Assembly: GCA_026392215.1 (NCBI GenBank)
Contig: JAPLCN010000202.1
Location: 1 to 45,325, forward strand
Source of the DNA: Actinomycetota bacterium
GTDB taxonomy: Bacteria > Actinomycetota > Humimicrobiia > Humimicrobiales > Humimicrobiaceae
DNA: 45,325 bases
Reading direction: 5' to 3'
Made by a program: the position numbers and the translations under genes. Of this stretch, positions 10,386 to 20,490 are shown one piece after another. Every line of letters begins with the position of its first letter. Within the stretch, counting starts at the first letter, position 1. The notes under the pieces are model-generated. The model had not been told where the DNA came from. It saw only the letters and a list, made by a program, of their open reading frames with translations, and ran no database searches.

Positions 10386-10620
10386 TAAAAAGTATTCCAA
10401 ATAGTATCGTTGCCTCATTTAAAAAAAGTATCTGAAATTAATTTAAACTGATTGTTGTCATATTTTTTGCTACAATTAGTAAATCAAAGAGTTTTAGACC
10501 GAAAGGTGCGGAAAGTGAGATATAAGATAGTGTAAATCCCATTATAGACCAATGGGTAAACATACAAAACAATACAGGTGTCGAAAACCTCAATATAGCC
10601 CCCATTACCTGTGCATTTAA

Positions 10621-10698
10621 GATAATTATGAATCCTTTGAAAGGGTTTATGAGGAAAAATGTGAGCCAAAGTATGGATTCTTAAGGCCTATTGTTTAA
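10621..10698 (+). pseudogene. Possible remnant of an IS91-type transposase N-terminus
   Basis: Plus-strand reading 'DNYESFERVYEEKCEPKYGFLRPIV*' with an in-frame stop just upstream. Confidence 0.4.
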
Positions 10699-10722
10699 GT
10701 AAAAAAACTTGAGGCTGTTTTT

Positions 10723-11958
10723 TTAGATCAGCGTTTTTCCGCTTTTAATCCTGTTAATGAGTTTTGGTACAATATCAAAAATATCTCCGACTATCCCATA
10801 ATTTGCAACTTTAAATATTGGCGCATTCGGATCTTTGTTAATGGCAATTATTATGTCTGCGGTTTGCATTCCTGCAAGATGCTGGATTGCACCTGAAATT
10901 CCAATGGCAATATATAGTTTGGGGTTGACGGTTTTCCCTGTCTGGCCAACCTGATGAGGATATGATATCCAGTTTGAATCAACTGCCGCCCTTGATGCTC
11001 CAACAACTCCGCCAAGCAGCCCTGCAAGTTCTTTAACCATTGCAAATTTTTCACCGCTTCCCAAACCTCTCCCCCCTGAAACAACAGCATCATAATCATT
11101 TAAATTTATCTTTTCTTCTGTTTCTTTTTCAATATTTATTAATTTATACTTTGTTTTAAATTTTGATTCATCAAGTTTTATATACTCAATTTTACTTTTA
11201 TAATCTTCAGATGAATAATTTTTTCCACCGTTTTTATCATCAATATTGTTACTAATTTTTATCTCCATTACGTGCGGCCTAACTGTCGCCATCTGAGGCC
11301 TGGAATTTTTTGTAATAATTGTAGCTAATATATTGCCTCCGAATGTCGGGCGTGTTTGAAGCAGAATTTTTTTACCTGTGTCAATTGATAATGCAGTGCA
11401 ATCAGCAGTCAGACCAGTTTTAATTATTGCAGCTACTTTAGGAATTAATGTTCTCCCGAACATTGTAGCTCCCGCCAAAAAAATCTCCGGTTTATATTTG
11501 TTTATTACCTGAACTAAAGCCTTTGCAAAAATATCATCCAGGTTATTTTCAAAAATATGGCTTTTTACAAGATACAATTTGTCTAATCCGTAATTAAAAA
11601 CCTTATTTAAATTTTTTGGCTCTTCTCTGCAAATAAGAACAGCTGATAAATAAACGCCAAGGTTATCTGCAAGCAGTCTCCCGGAGCTTAAAAGTTCAAA
11701 CCCGACATCAATAATTTTATCAGCATAGGTCTCAAGATAAACACATACCCCGCTGTAATCAGAAAAATCTTTTTCAGATGCAATTAAACCTGAAATTTCA
11801 ATAGCATCATAATTGCACGATTCTATGCAGGCACTGCAAAAAACACAATTTTCATTTATTACAGCTTTTTTGCCAACAATTTCAATAGCATCATACATGC
11901 AGACATTTTTGCAGATTCTGCATCCTGTACACTTTTGAATATCTACTTTTATTTCCAT
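10723..11958 (-). CDS. etfA: Electron transfer flavoprotein alpha subunit with N-terminal 2x[4Fe-4S] ferredoxin domain
   Basis: 'CTGCRICKNVCMYDA...CVFCSACIESCNYDA' then EtfA FAD domain 'GGRGLGSGEKFAMVKELAGLLGGVVGASRAAVDSNW...QVGQTGKTVNPKLYIAIGISGAIQHLAGM'. Confidence 0.95.
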   Translation of the reverse strand: MEIKVDIQKCTGCRICKNVCMYDAIEIVGKKAVINENCVFCSACIESCNYDAIEISGLIASEKDFSDYSGVCVYLETYADKIIDVGFELLSSGRLLADNLGVYLSAVLICREEPKNLNKVFNYGLDKLYLVKSHIFENNLDDIFAKALVQVINKYKPEIFLAGATMFGRTLIPKVAAIIKTGLTADCTALSIDTGKKILLQTRPTFGGNILATIITKNSRPQMATVRPHVMEIKISNNIDDKNGGKNYSSEDYKSKIEYIKLDESKFKTKYKLINIEKETEEKINLNDYDAVVSGGRGLGSGEKFAMVKELAGLLGGVVGASRAAVDSNWISYPHQVGQTGKTVNPKLYIAIGISGAIQHLAGMQTADIIIAINKDPNAPIFKVANYGIVGDIFDIVPKLINRIKSGKTLI

Positions 11959-11985
11959 ATCAGTTAATTTCTCTTAATTTCTTAG

Positions 11986-12807
11986 TCAAATAAGATTTAA
12001 TTCTTTTAGTTTTGAGTAGATTTCACTTACCTGCTCATCCGGTGTTCCGGATAACATAAGAGTCTCGTGCTTATGTTCAGGAGTAAAAATCTTTATAACC
12101 TGTGTGTATGAACCATTAAGTCCGCATTCTTTAGCTTCCATGCCCAGATATTCATTGCCCCATACCGGTATTTCTGCACTTCTGGATTTCATTTTTCCCC
12201 TAAGTGAAGGAATTCCGGGGATATTTATGTCTTTACCTACAGAAATTGCAGCAGGCAATCTGACTTCAAATGTTTCATACCTGTCTTCCATCAGCCTCTT
12301 TATTACCATTTTATTTCTGCTAATTTCAGTGATTTTGCTTGCATAACCAATAAAGGGTATATTTAAAATATGTGCAAGTTCAGGACCAACCTGGCCTGTA
12401 TCACCATCCAAAGTCTGTTTACCCAGAATTATTATTTTCCAGCCTTCTATCTTTTTTATTGCTTTTGAAAGCGTATAAGCAGTTGCCCAGGTATCCGAAC
12501 CGGCAAATGCCCTGTCAGATACCAGAACTCCGCTGTCAATACCAAGGGAAATTGCTTCCCTTAATATTTCTACTGATTGGGGTGGACCCATGCTGATCGC
12601 AATTACTTCAACATCAAAGCTATTATCTTTTAAAGCAATAAGTCTTGCCTTAAGCCTGACTCCTTCTTCTATTGCATATGTATCAAAGGGATTTATTATA
12701 TTCTCAATACCTTCTCTTATTAATGTGTTGGTTTCCGGATTTATTTTTATTTCCATTACGGCTGGGACTTGTTTAATGCATACTATAATTCTTATTTTTT
12801 CAATCAT
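11986..12807 (-). CDS. etfB: Electron transfer flavoprotein beta subunit
   Basis: 'CIKQVP', 'NPFDTYAIEEGVRLK', 'GKQTLDGDTGQVGPELA'. Confidence 0.95.
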   Translation of the reverse strand: MIEKIRIIVCIKQVPAVMEIKINPETNTLIREGIENIINPFDTYAIEEGVRLKARLIALKDNSFDVEVIAISMGPPQSVEILREAISLGIDSGVLVSDRAFAGSDTWATAYTLSKAIKKIEGWKIIILGKQTLDGDTGQVGPELAHILNIPFIGYASKITEISRNKMVIKRLMEDRYETFEVRLPAAISVGKDINIPGIPSLRGKMKSRSAEIPVWGNEYLGMEAKECGLNGSYTQVIKIFTPEHKHETLMLSGTPDEQVSEIYSKLKELNLI

Positions 12808-12859
12808 TATTTTAAGTGTGCCAATTGATATTTTTTTAAAATATCTTTAATAATTTTAA

Positions 12860-12964
12860 TTAGTTCTTGGTGATTAACTTAAGTTTTTTTGTAAATTTTT
12901 CAGTTTTATAAGCTCAAAATTTCATAATTTTTTAAACTTTAGTGAATTGTTCACCATAAGCTAA
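12860..12964 (-). repeat. ~105-bp dispersed repeat, copy 1
   Basis: TTAG...CTAA-bounded AT-rich unit, also at 16337, 25776 and 41220; overlaps stop codon of the acyl-CoA dehydrogenase. Confidence 0.9.
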
Positions 12965-14112
12965 TTAAAACCTTTTTTTATTAAATCAAGGGCAATGATG
13001 TTTCGCTGAATCTGATTAGTTCCTTCATAAATCTGAGTTATCTTTGCATCTCTCATCATTTTTTCTACCGGATAGTCTTTCATAAAACCATAACCACCCA
13101 GTATCTGTACCGCATCAACCGTAACTTTCATTGCCATGTCTGAAGCAAACAATTTAGACATAGCAGATAATCTTGAAACATCTTTTTCACCGCTGTCTAT
13201 AACCTTTGCAGTATAATATACAAGCGATCTTGCAGCTTCAACACTGGTTGCCATATCGGCAAGCATATGTTGTATTGCCTGGAAAGAGGATATGGAAGTG
13301 CCAAATTGTGTTCTTATCTTGGAATAATTTAATGCCTCCTCCAGCGCAGCTTGTGCTACACCGACTCCCTGTGCACCTACTGCAGGCCTTGACTGATCAA
13401 AGGTCCTCATTACTATTACAAATCCCATACCTTCCCTTGAAATCAGATTTTCTTTTGGGATTTTGCAGTTATTAAATATTAACTCTCTTGTTGTTGAAGC
13501 CCTGATTCCAAGCTTGTCTTCTTTCTTGCCAAATTCAAAACCGTTGGTTCCTTTTTCAACAATTAAAGCGCTGACTCCTCTTGCCCCCTTTTCAGGATCG
13601 GTTTTAGCAAAAATTGTATAAATATCTGCTTCACCGCCATTTGTTATCCATTGTTTAGTTCCGTTTAAAATATAAAAGTCGCCATCTTTAACCGCAGTTG
13701 TCCTGATTGCGCTTACATCGCTTCCGGCATCAGCTTCTGTAAGCCCGAATGCTGCCAATTTTTCACCGCTTGCAAGTTGAGGAAGATATTTCTCCTTTTG
13801 TTCTTCACTCCCCATTAAAATGATAGGTATGAAGCCAAGGCCGCTTGCAGCATAAGAAGTTGCCACGCTTAAATCTCCACGGCTTAATTCTTCAGTTGCA
13901 AGGCATACCTCAAAAATACCTGTTCCCATCCCGCCATATTTTTCCGGAACAAATAATCTGAAAAGATCGCTTTTCCCGATCTCTTTTATTATGTCTGTCG
14001 GGAAAATTCTTTTTTCATCAAATTCTGCTCTTACAGGAATAATTCTATCTTCAACAATCTTCCTGCAGATCTCTACAATCATTTTTTGTTCTTCAGTTAG
14101 TAAATATCTCAT
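12961..14112 (-). CDS. Acyl-CoA dehydrogenase
   Basis: 'FGLTEADAGSDVSAIRTTA', 'QWITNGGEADIYTIFAKTD', 'QILGGYGFMKDYPVEKMMRDAKITQIYEGTNQIQRNIIA'. Confidence 0.97.
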   Translation of the reverse strand: MRYLLTEEQKMIVEICRKIVEDRIIPVRAEFDEKRIFPTDIIKEIGKSDLFRLFVPEKYGGMGTGIFEVCLATEELSRGDLSVATSYAASGLGFIPIILMGSEEQKEKYLPQLASGEKLAAFGLTEADAGSDVSAIRTTAVKDGDFYILNGTKQWITNGGEADIYTIFAKTDPEKGARGVSALIVEKGTNGFEFGKKEDKLGIRASTTRELIFNNCKIPKENLISREGMGFVIVMRTFDQSRPAVGAQGVGVAQAALEEALNYSKIRTQFGTSISSFQAIQHMLADMATSVEAARSLVYYTAKVIDSGEKDVSRLSAMSKLFASDMAMKVTVDAVQILGGYGFMKDYPVEKMMRDAKITQIYEGTNQIQRNIIALDLIKKGFN

Positions 14113-14240
14113 AAAACCTCCAGTTTCTCTTAAATAGAGTTGTAAGAAAAGACGTTAGAGCGGGTTAATAGTTTCGGTGATTGGTATCTATTTGCTTTAC
14201 TGCTTTTATAGGGCACAAAATGTGAATATAAATATAACAT

Positions 14241-15146
14241 TTATAAATATTTTTTAAACCAATCAAGAATCATTCTTGTTGCTCCGCTTTTTGTTGGTTC
14301 TGCAAGCAGTCCGTGATCCCCATTTTCAAATAATTTAAATTCTTTAATTTCTTTTGCTCTTTCAAAAAGAAGTTTCGAATTTTCTTCCCATGGAACAATT
14401 CCATCTTTTCTGCCTGCCATGAGCAGTAAAGGTTTTGGAGAAATTTTATCTGCAAAATCTATCGGCCTTAACTGAAAAATTGAAGCAATTGAAGCAATTT
14501 CAACATAATAAGTAAATTCTTTATCTTCAAAATTCTTATTTAGCGTTTCAATTAAGTCTAAATATTTTTGAGGATATGAAAGTGCATCTGACATCTTTAT
14601 TAAATTGGATTTTCCGTAAATTGACTTCCTGATACTATCTTCATTAACAATTTTTAAGAATTCATTAAATTCCTTCTCGCTTTTATTTCTTAGCCAGTTT
14701 CCTTTTATCCATTTAAAACCATCAGAAACAACAGAAAGGGCTACAATGCATTTTGAAATGTTTTCTGAACCACCGGCCTGGATAACGTTTGCACCACCCA
14801 TGCCTTCGCCGAAAAGTCCAATTCTGCCTGCATCAATACCTGGAAATGAAGAAACATAATAAACAGCAGAAATTAAATCTTCTCTCCATTCAGTGCAGCA
14901 AAGCATCCTGCCCAAAGGATACTCAGATTTCCCGCAGCCTCTGTTATCAAACCTGAAACTTGCAATACCCGTTTCCTGAAGTTTTTGTGCAAGGTAAACA
15001 AAATCGCCGAATTCATTCTGGCTGGCGCCATACCCGTGAGACATTATTACTATAGGTGCTTCCTTATTTTTATTCAAATACTGTGGAATCGCAAATGTTC
15101 CGTAAAGCTTTACGCCATTGCTATAAAAATAAACTTCTTTTTCCAT
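14241..15146 (-). CDS. Alpha/beta hydrolase (serine aminopeptidase-like)
   Basis: 'IVIMSHGYGASQNEFGD', 'FRFDNRGCGKSE', 'GLFGEGMGGANVIQ'. Confidence 0.88.
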   Translation of the reverse strand: MEKEVYFYSNGVKLYGTFAIPQYLNKNKEAPIVIMSHGYGASQNEFGDFVYLAQKLQETGIASFRFDNRGCGKSEYPLGRMLCCTEWREDLISAVYYVSSFPGIDAGRIGLFGEGMGGANVIQAGGSENISKCIVALSVVSDGFKWIKGNWLRNKSEKEFNEFLKIVNEDSIRKSIYGKSNLIKMSDALSYPQKYLDLIETLNKNFEDKEFTYYVEIASIASIFQLRPIDFADKISPKPLLLMAGRKDGIVPWEENSKLLFERAKEIKEFKLFENGDHGLLAEPTKSGATRMILDWFKKYL

Positions 15147-15271
15147 AATTAATCAATTTCTATTTCAGGCTTATAAAATTTACAGGAAATATATTTTTGT
15201 TTCTTTTTTAAAATTATTGATTTAACTCTTTAAAAATACAGCATTGATATCAATAATTGGTTTGTAAATGC

Positions 15272-15592
15272 TTAATCAATGTGGAAAACTTCTTCCAGCA
15301 TTTCCATTTCCGGGCCGATAATTGTCGGGTCGCTATTTACAAAGTATTTTGCCATTGCCTTCTGCCACCTTCCATTTACCTCTGTTGCTCCCAGAATTTT
15401 ACCGCCTTCTTCAAGGTTGTCGTGTTCAAGATAAGCAAACATTGTTCCGTCTTTTCTGAAATAAATGGAATAATTCTTATAACCTGCATCTGTTATAGCT
15501 TTTGCCATATCCGGCCAGATGTTAGCATGGTCTTTTTTATATTGCTCTTTTAATTCAGGTTTTATTTTCCATATCATTGCGTGTCTTGCCAT
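15272..15592 (-). CDS. rhaM: L-rhamnose mutarotase
   Basis: 106 aa; 'MIWKIKPELKEQYKKDHANIWPDM', 'NYSIYFRKDGTMFAYLEHD', 'GRWQKAMAKYF'. Confidence 0.85.
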   Translation of the reverse strand: MARHAMIWKIKPELKEQYKKDHANIWPDMAKAITDAGYKNYSIYFRKDGTMFAYLEHDNLEEGGKILGATEVNGRWQKAMAKYFVNSDPTIIGPEMEMLEEVFHID

Positions 15593-15593
15593 A

Positions 15594-16253
15594 TTATTTT
15601 CCTCCAGTTATTTTTTTGTTTTCCAGGGCTTTTATAAATTCCTTTGCAGCAGTAGATGCATCCGGTGCATAAAGCTCTATGCCGTACCTGTCTGCAAATT
15701 CACGTGTAACGGGAGCACCTCCAACAGCAAGAATAACTTTGTCTCTAAGACCTGCATCAACTATTGCTTTTATATGGGCAGGCATATTACCAAGTGTTGT
15801 AGTTAAAAGACCTGAAAATGCTACTATGTCAGGTCTGTTTTCTTTTATTGCTTCTACAAATTTAGGATAATCTACATCTATTCCAAGATCTATTACCTTA
15901 AGACCCTGGCCTTCCGCCATGGTAATTACAAGGTTTTTGCCTATGTCGTGAAGATCTCCCTTAACTGTACCAATTAAAAGGGTGCCCTTTTCTGATGTGT
16001 GGTTTGATGCACTCATGTGGGGTTTTAATACTTCCATTGCAGTTTTCATTGTTTTAGCTGACAGCAGCATATCAGGCATGTAAAGCTCGCCTGTTGAGAA
16101 TTTGTCTCCAACATATATCATTGCTTTAGATAATGCGTTATTTATTATGTCGTCTATCTTTACCCCCTCTGATAAAGCTTTTTCTACAAGGGGATCTATT
16201 TCCTTGTAAGCTCCCTTTACAGTGGTGCTGTAGATGTCATCCAGTATTGCCAT
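15594..16253 (-). CDS. Corrinoid (B12-binding) methyltransferase protein, MtbC/MtaC-like
   Basis: 'GTVKGDLHDIGKNLVITMAEGQGLKVIDLGIDV' = DxHxxG cobalamin-binding motif; N-terminal helical cap domain. Confidence 0.93.
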   Translation of the reverse strand: MAILDDIYSTTVKGAYKEIDPLVEKALSEGVKIDDIINNALSKAMIYVGDKFSTGELYMPDMLLSAKTMKTAMEVLKPHMSASNHTSEKGTLLIGTVKGDLHDIGKNLVITMAEGQGLKVIDLGIDVDYPKFVEAIKENRPDIVAFSGLLTTTLGNMPAHIKAIVDAGLRDKVILAVGGAPVTREFADRYGIELYAPDASTAAKEFIKALENKKITGGK

Positions 16254-16336
16254 TAAAGACTCCTTTTAATTAAAATTTTTATAAAATATAATTTAAAAAC
16301 AAAAATACATAAGGCAACATAAGTTGTAGCAATTAA

Positions 16337-16442
16337 TTAGTTTTTGTTGGTTAACTTAAGTTTTTTTGTAAATTTTTTAAGTTTTATAAGCTCAAAATTT
16401 TATAATTTTTTAAACTTTAGTGAATTGTTCACCAGAAACTAA
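16337..16442 (-). repeat. ~105-bp dispersed repeat, copy 2
   Basis: Same family as 12860-12964; abuts stop codon of the UroD-like gene. Confidence 0.9.
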
Positions 16443-17546
16443 TTAATACTTTCCGTATTTATGTATCGCATTGATATATGCAATATAGTTTGCATGGGGA
16501 ATGTAATTAACTATTGAATGTGAACATGTTGCAACATAACCGTAACCTGGTTTTAAAACATCCATATGAGCTTTAACATCTGCATCCACCTCTTCCGGTA
16601 TGCCGTTCCCGAGAGGAAATTCCACGTCAATATTACCGGAAAGACATAATCTATTGCCGTATCTTTTCTTAAAGTCATGGTAATCAATTCCGTAAGGATC
16701 CATGGGGTTAAGGCAGTTAAGCCCCATATTGATAAGGTCCTCTACAATATCATCAATTCTACCGTCACTATGAAACATTACAGGAATGCCCGCATTTACA
16801 GCAGGTTCAAATATTCTTGCCATCCTTGGAACCCATATTTCCCTAAATATCTTTGGAGGGATAAATAACCCTGTTTTAAATGCAACGTCATCGGCAGGGA
16901 ATAAGAAGTCTACTTTTTCTGCAACAAGAGCTTTTGTTAAATTCACAAAATGAACAGTTGATACCTCCAGCATTTCTTCAACCAGATCCCTGTCCTCATA
17001 AACCATCATCATGAAATCATTCATTCCTACAACAAACTCATAAAGGGTCTGGATAAGGCAGCCATAAAGCCCTGTTACTCCAAGATTTACTTTTTGTTTT
17101 TTTATTTCTTCTTTATACTCACGGACATATTTTACTGTATTTGCTATTGCGGCTTCCGAATCAAGTTTTAATGCTTCAAAGTCTTTTCTTGTCTTGATTG
17201 ACTTGTCAAATGCATTAATCCAGTTTCCGTCTTTGTCCTGCTTTTTAAATGGGGTCCACAGGCCACCGTCAAACATCATTGCATCCTGGCCTATTATTTT
17301 ACATAATTCAATATAATCAGCCGGATACATGGGCCTGCCCGCTTCGGCATTAGCGCCTTTTGCGGGATCACCGCCATAAGAAAGAGTATTTCCTGCATAT
17401 CTGCCGAGTATCTTTTCTACATGCTTGTCTTCTATAAGTATTTCAAAATTAGGAACCCTGTCTACTTTTTGTCTTCTAAAAGCAGAAAGAAGCCTTTCCT
17501 TGTCTATTTCGCCATCATAAGGCATTATTTTTGTTGATTCTATCAA
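16443..17546 (-). CDS. UroD-family methyltransferase-like protein
   Basis: 'IPVMFHSDGRIDDIVEDLINMGLNCLNPMDPYGIDYHDFKKRYGNRLCLSGNIDVEFPLGNG...GYVATCSHSI'; adjacent to corrinoid protein. Confidence 0.85.
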   Translation of the reverse strand: MIESTKIMPYDGEIDKERLLSAFRRQKVDRVPNFEILIEDKHVEKILGRYAGNTLSYGGDPAKGANAEAGRPMYPADYIELCKIIGQDAMMFDGGLWTPFKKQDKDGNWINAFDKSIKTRKDFEALKLDSEAAIANTVKYVREYKEEIKKQKVNLGVTGLYGCLIQTLYEFVVGMNDFMMMVYEDRDLVEEMLEVSTVHFVNLTKALVAEKVDFLFPADDVAFKTGLFIPPKIFREIWVPRMARIFEPAVNAGIPVMFHSDGRIDDIVEDLINMGLNCLNPMDPYGIDYHDFKKRYGNRLCLSGNIDVEFPLGNGIPEEVDADVKAHMDVLKPGYGYVATCSHSIVNYIPHANYIAYINAIHKYGKY

Positions 17547-17599
17547 AATTACCCTCCTTAAGATTTACCTGATTTATTAATATATATTATAGCTGAAGT

Positions 17600-18577
17600 T
17601 TAAAATAATAAATCAGAAATCAAATCCATGTTATCAACAAAGTGATATCCCTTCAGGTTCTCATCAATTTCTTTTTCATGCTTTAGCAGCTTTTCAACCA
17701 TTTCCTGGTATTTCCACATTAGCTTAACACCCAAAGCAAGGGATTTTGCTCTATCATCACGAGGAGCAATTATATCAATTGCACACCAGCCCTCATAATT
17801 TGTTTTATTTAAATAATAATAAAATTCAAGAATTTCCCAGAAATTAATTGTTCCGAAAATCATATCCGGGTCAGCATCCTTATAATTTTCATTAATATGG
17901 ATCTGATTTAATTTTCCCCAATAATCAAGAAGCGCTGCTGATTCTGCAATACCTTCTCCTGCCATTAGTGCATGGCCTATATCCAAAGCACAGCCGACAT
18001 TCTTTAAATTCACGTCCCGCACAAAAGCCATTGCCTTACCGGTATCGCTTATATATTGTTTTTGCCTTGGATCCTTGCTTTTTGCTTCAATAGCAATTTT
18101 CATATCTTTTGCATATTCACCAATTTCTCTGACAGTTTCAATAAGGTATTTCCAGCCTTCCACATAATTAACCTGGAAAGTATAATCATAACCATCATGA
18201 GCCGGCCACAGCAAAACACTGTCGGCTTTTACTTCTTTGGCAAAATCTATAGCGTCTTTAAAAAGTTTCACTGTTTCTTTTCTGATTTTGGCATCATTGG
18301 TGCAAAATGAGCCGTGTTTCCACTTTCTGTCTCCCCAGCATTCAACCGCAATATTAGAAACTTTTAAACCATAACTTTCAACTTTTTTTACAAGCTTATC
18401 CGGATCATTTGGAAGTGGAGCAGTCGGATAAAATGTAAAGAGTCCTGTAAGACCTTTTATTTTTGACATTATCTCCAATTGTTGTTCTGCAGTAAGTTCT
18501 TCATAATAACCGCCGGGCACATATCTTTCTCCGTAAGTTCCAAGACACCAAAGATGCGCATCAATGTTAAGTTTCAC
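17600..18577 (-). CDS. Sugar isomerase/epimerase, xylose-isomerase-like TIM barrel
   Basis: 'IAIEAKSKDPRQ', 'VGCALDIGHALMAGE', 'QIHINENYKDADPDMIFGTINFWEI' metal/substrate motifs. Confidence 0.83.
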   Translation of the reverse strand: MKLNIDAHLWCLGTYGERYVPGGYYEELTAEQQLEIMSKIKGLTGLFTFYPTAPLPNDPDKLVKKVESYGLKVSNIAVECWGDRKWKHGSFCTNDAKIRKETVKLFKDAIDFAKEVKADSVLLWPAHDGYDYTFQVNYVEGWKYLIETVREIGEYAKDMKIAIEAKSKDPRQKQYISDTGKAMAFVRDVNLKNVGCALDIGHALMAGEGIAESAALLDYWGKLNQIHINENYKDADPDMIFGTINFWEILEFYYYLNKTNYEGWCAIDIIAPRDDRAKSLALGVKLMWKYQEMVEKLLKHEKEIDENLKGYHFVDNMDLISDLLF

Positions 18578-18805
18578 TTAATATCTCCTTTCGAGTTAAT
18601 AAAATTTTAAGTAAAATCGTTTTTTTAACTTTTACTGCCATAACTTACACCTGAACTAAGATTTTTAAATAGCCGTTAATTTTAAATATCATAATTATTT
18701 AAAAAAAATTTAAGGTATTTAACTTTTACAAAATAAATAGTTCTATTTTTTTAAAAACTTAAACTTGGGCTTTTAATTTATACCTTTTATAAATATAAAA
18801 ATTTA

Positions 18806-20287
18806 TTATAGAATCTTTAAATATTTTTCATAAGCAGCATCCCATACTGCCTTTTCTTTTGGTTCGTAAACAATAACATTTGATGAGTTGCAGCATATAA
18901 GCCTCCCCTCATTTACATCCTTGATTTCTCCGGTCCCCTTTAGCTGCATCAGCAGGTTACCCACAGCAGTAGTTTCAGCAGGTCCGGCAGCAACAATAAC
19001 ACCGAGAGCGTCGGCAATCCATTGGCAGATAAGCTTGTTGTTTGTACCTCCGCCTACTAACTGCATTAGTTCAATTTTCTTTCCGGTTAATTTTTCAGTT
19101 TGTTCAACATTAAATCTGATCTTAAGGACAAGACTTTCATAAAAGCACCTTGCAACCGGTCCTATTCCTTCTGGAATATTCTCTCCTTTTTCCTTGCAGT
19201 ATTTAGCAATCACTTTGGACATGTCGGTTGAGGGGGGGAGAAAAACAGGATCGTCTACATCTATTAATGCATCAAAAGGTTTTGCCAAAGGATACACTTT
19301 GTCTATTTCCGTCCATGCAATGTTTTCACCCTTATCTTTTCGCCATTTCCCCATGCATTGTTGTATTATCCAAAGACCATTTATATTTTTAACAAACAAA
19401 TTTCTGCCTTCACAGCCGCCTTCATTACCGTAGCCGGCCTTAAAAGCTTCAAGGTTTATTATCGGCTCTGAAGTTTCGACACCTTGAACAAGCCATGTTC
19501 CCATGCTTACAAACGCCCAGTTTTTCCTTGAATCTATTAAAGGAATCCCTGTTTCAGCAGAAGCAGAATCATGAGTTGCCGGTGCAATTACAGCAATATT
19601 TGATATTTCAAGCTCGTCAAGCACGGATTTCTGAAGGCCTCCGACTTTGCTTCCAGGCTGGATAATTTCAGGAAAGATATCTTTTGAAACTCCAAGCTTA
19701 CTTAAAATAAGATCTGACCATTTTTTGTTTTTCTGGTCATACATTATGGTAGTTGTAGCATCTGTAAATTCATTAAAGGTATTTCCTGTAAGGAAATAAT
19801 TAAATAAGTCCGGCATCATTAAAAATTTATTTGCATTTGGGAGCTCGATAGCTTTATTGATTTTTAAATTATAGAAGTGGTAAATGGACATTATGCTCAT
19901 TATAAGACCCCCGGTTAATTCGAATAACTTTTCCGGAGGGAAATCTTTATGGACAGCTTCTGCTGCTTTAGTTCGGTCTTCATCCCTGTAATGATGGGGA
20001 TTTGAAAGCATTTTGCCGTTTTTATCCAGAAATCCAAAATCAACCCCCCACGTGTCGACACCAAGTGCCTCAATTTTTTTAAAGAGTTTTACTGAAGCAG
20101 AAATTCCTTCTTTTAATTCAAAATAAAGCCTTAAAATATCCCAATACAAGGTCCCTGCAGCATACACAGGTTTGTTTTCAAATCTGTGTGTTTCTTCCAA
20201 TTTAAATTTACTGCCGTCAAATTGTGCAACAATGGCTCTTCCGCTGCTTGCTCCAAAATCAAAAATAAGATAATTTTTCAAAGCCAT
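18806..20287 (-). CDS. rhaB: Rhamnulokinase (FGGY family)
   Basis: 'FDFGASSGRAIVAQFDG', 'GVDTWGVDFGFLDKNGKMLSNPHHYRD', 'APATHDSASAETGIPL', 'VGGGTNNKLICQWIADALG'. Confidence 0.93.
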   Translation of the reverse strand: MALKNYLIFDFGASSGRAIVAQFDGSKFKLEETHRFENKPVYAAGTLYWDILRLYFELKEGISASVKLFKKIEALGVDTWGVDFGFLDKNGKMLSNPHHYRDEDRTKAAEAVHKDFPPEKLFELTGGLIMSIMSIYHFYNLKINKAIELPNANKFLMMPDLFNYFLTGNTFNEFTDATTTIMYDQKNKKWSDLILSKLGVSKDIFPEIIQPGSKVGGLQKSVLDELEISNIAVIAPATHDSASAETGIPLIDSRKNWAFVSMGTWLVQGVETSEPIINLEAFKAGYGNEGGCEGRNLFVKNINGLWIIQQCMGKWRKDKGENIAWTEIDKVYPLAKPFDALIDVDDPVFLPPSTDMSKVIAKYCKEKGENIPEGIGPVARCFYESLVLKIRFNVEQTEKLTGKKIELMQLVGGGTNNKLICQWIADALGVIVAAGPAETTAVGNLLMQLKGTGEIKDVNEGRLICCNSSNVIVYEPKEKAVWDAAYEKYLKIL

Positions 20288-20490
20288 TAATTCTCCTTTA
20301 AACGGTTTTATTTATAATTTAAAAATTAATTTCCTGCTAAAATAAATATCCACTTTGATAAATTTTAATTCAAAAAGAATCAATTTTTAAACAAAATTAT
20401 TAAAATTTAATCAATAATTAAAAAAGTTGTAACCTTTAAAAAAGTTGTAACCTCATTACCTTATTTCTATTAATTTATTTATCCTTATTA

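Noticed and set aside
10484-10669. Minus-strand 61-aa ORF
   Set aside because: No recognisable protein features; the opposite strand carries a more convincing transposase fragment.
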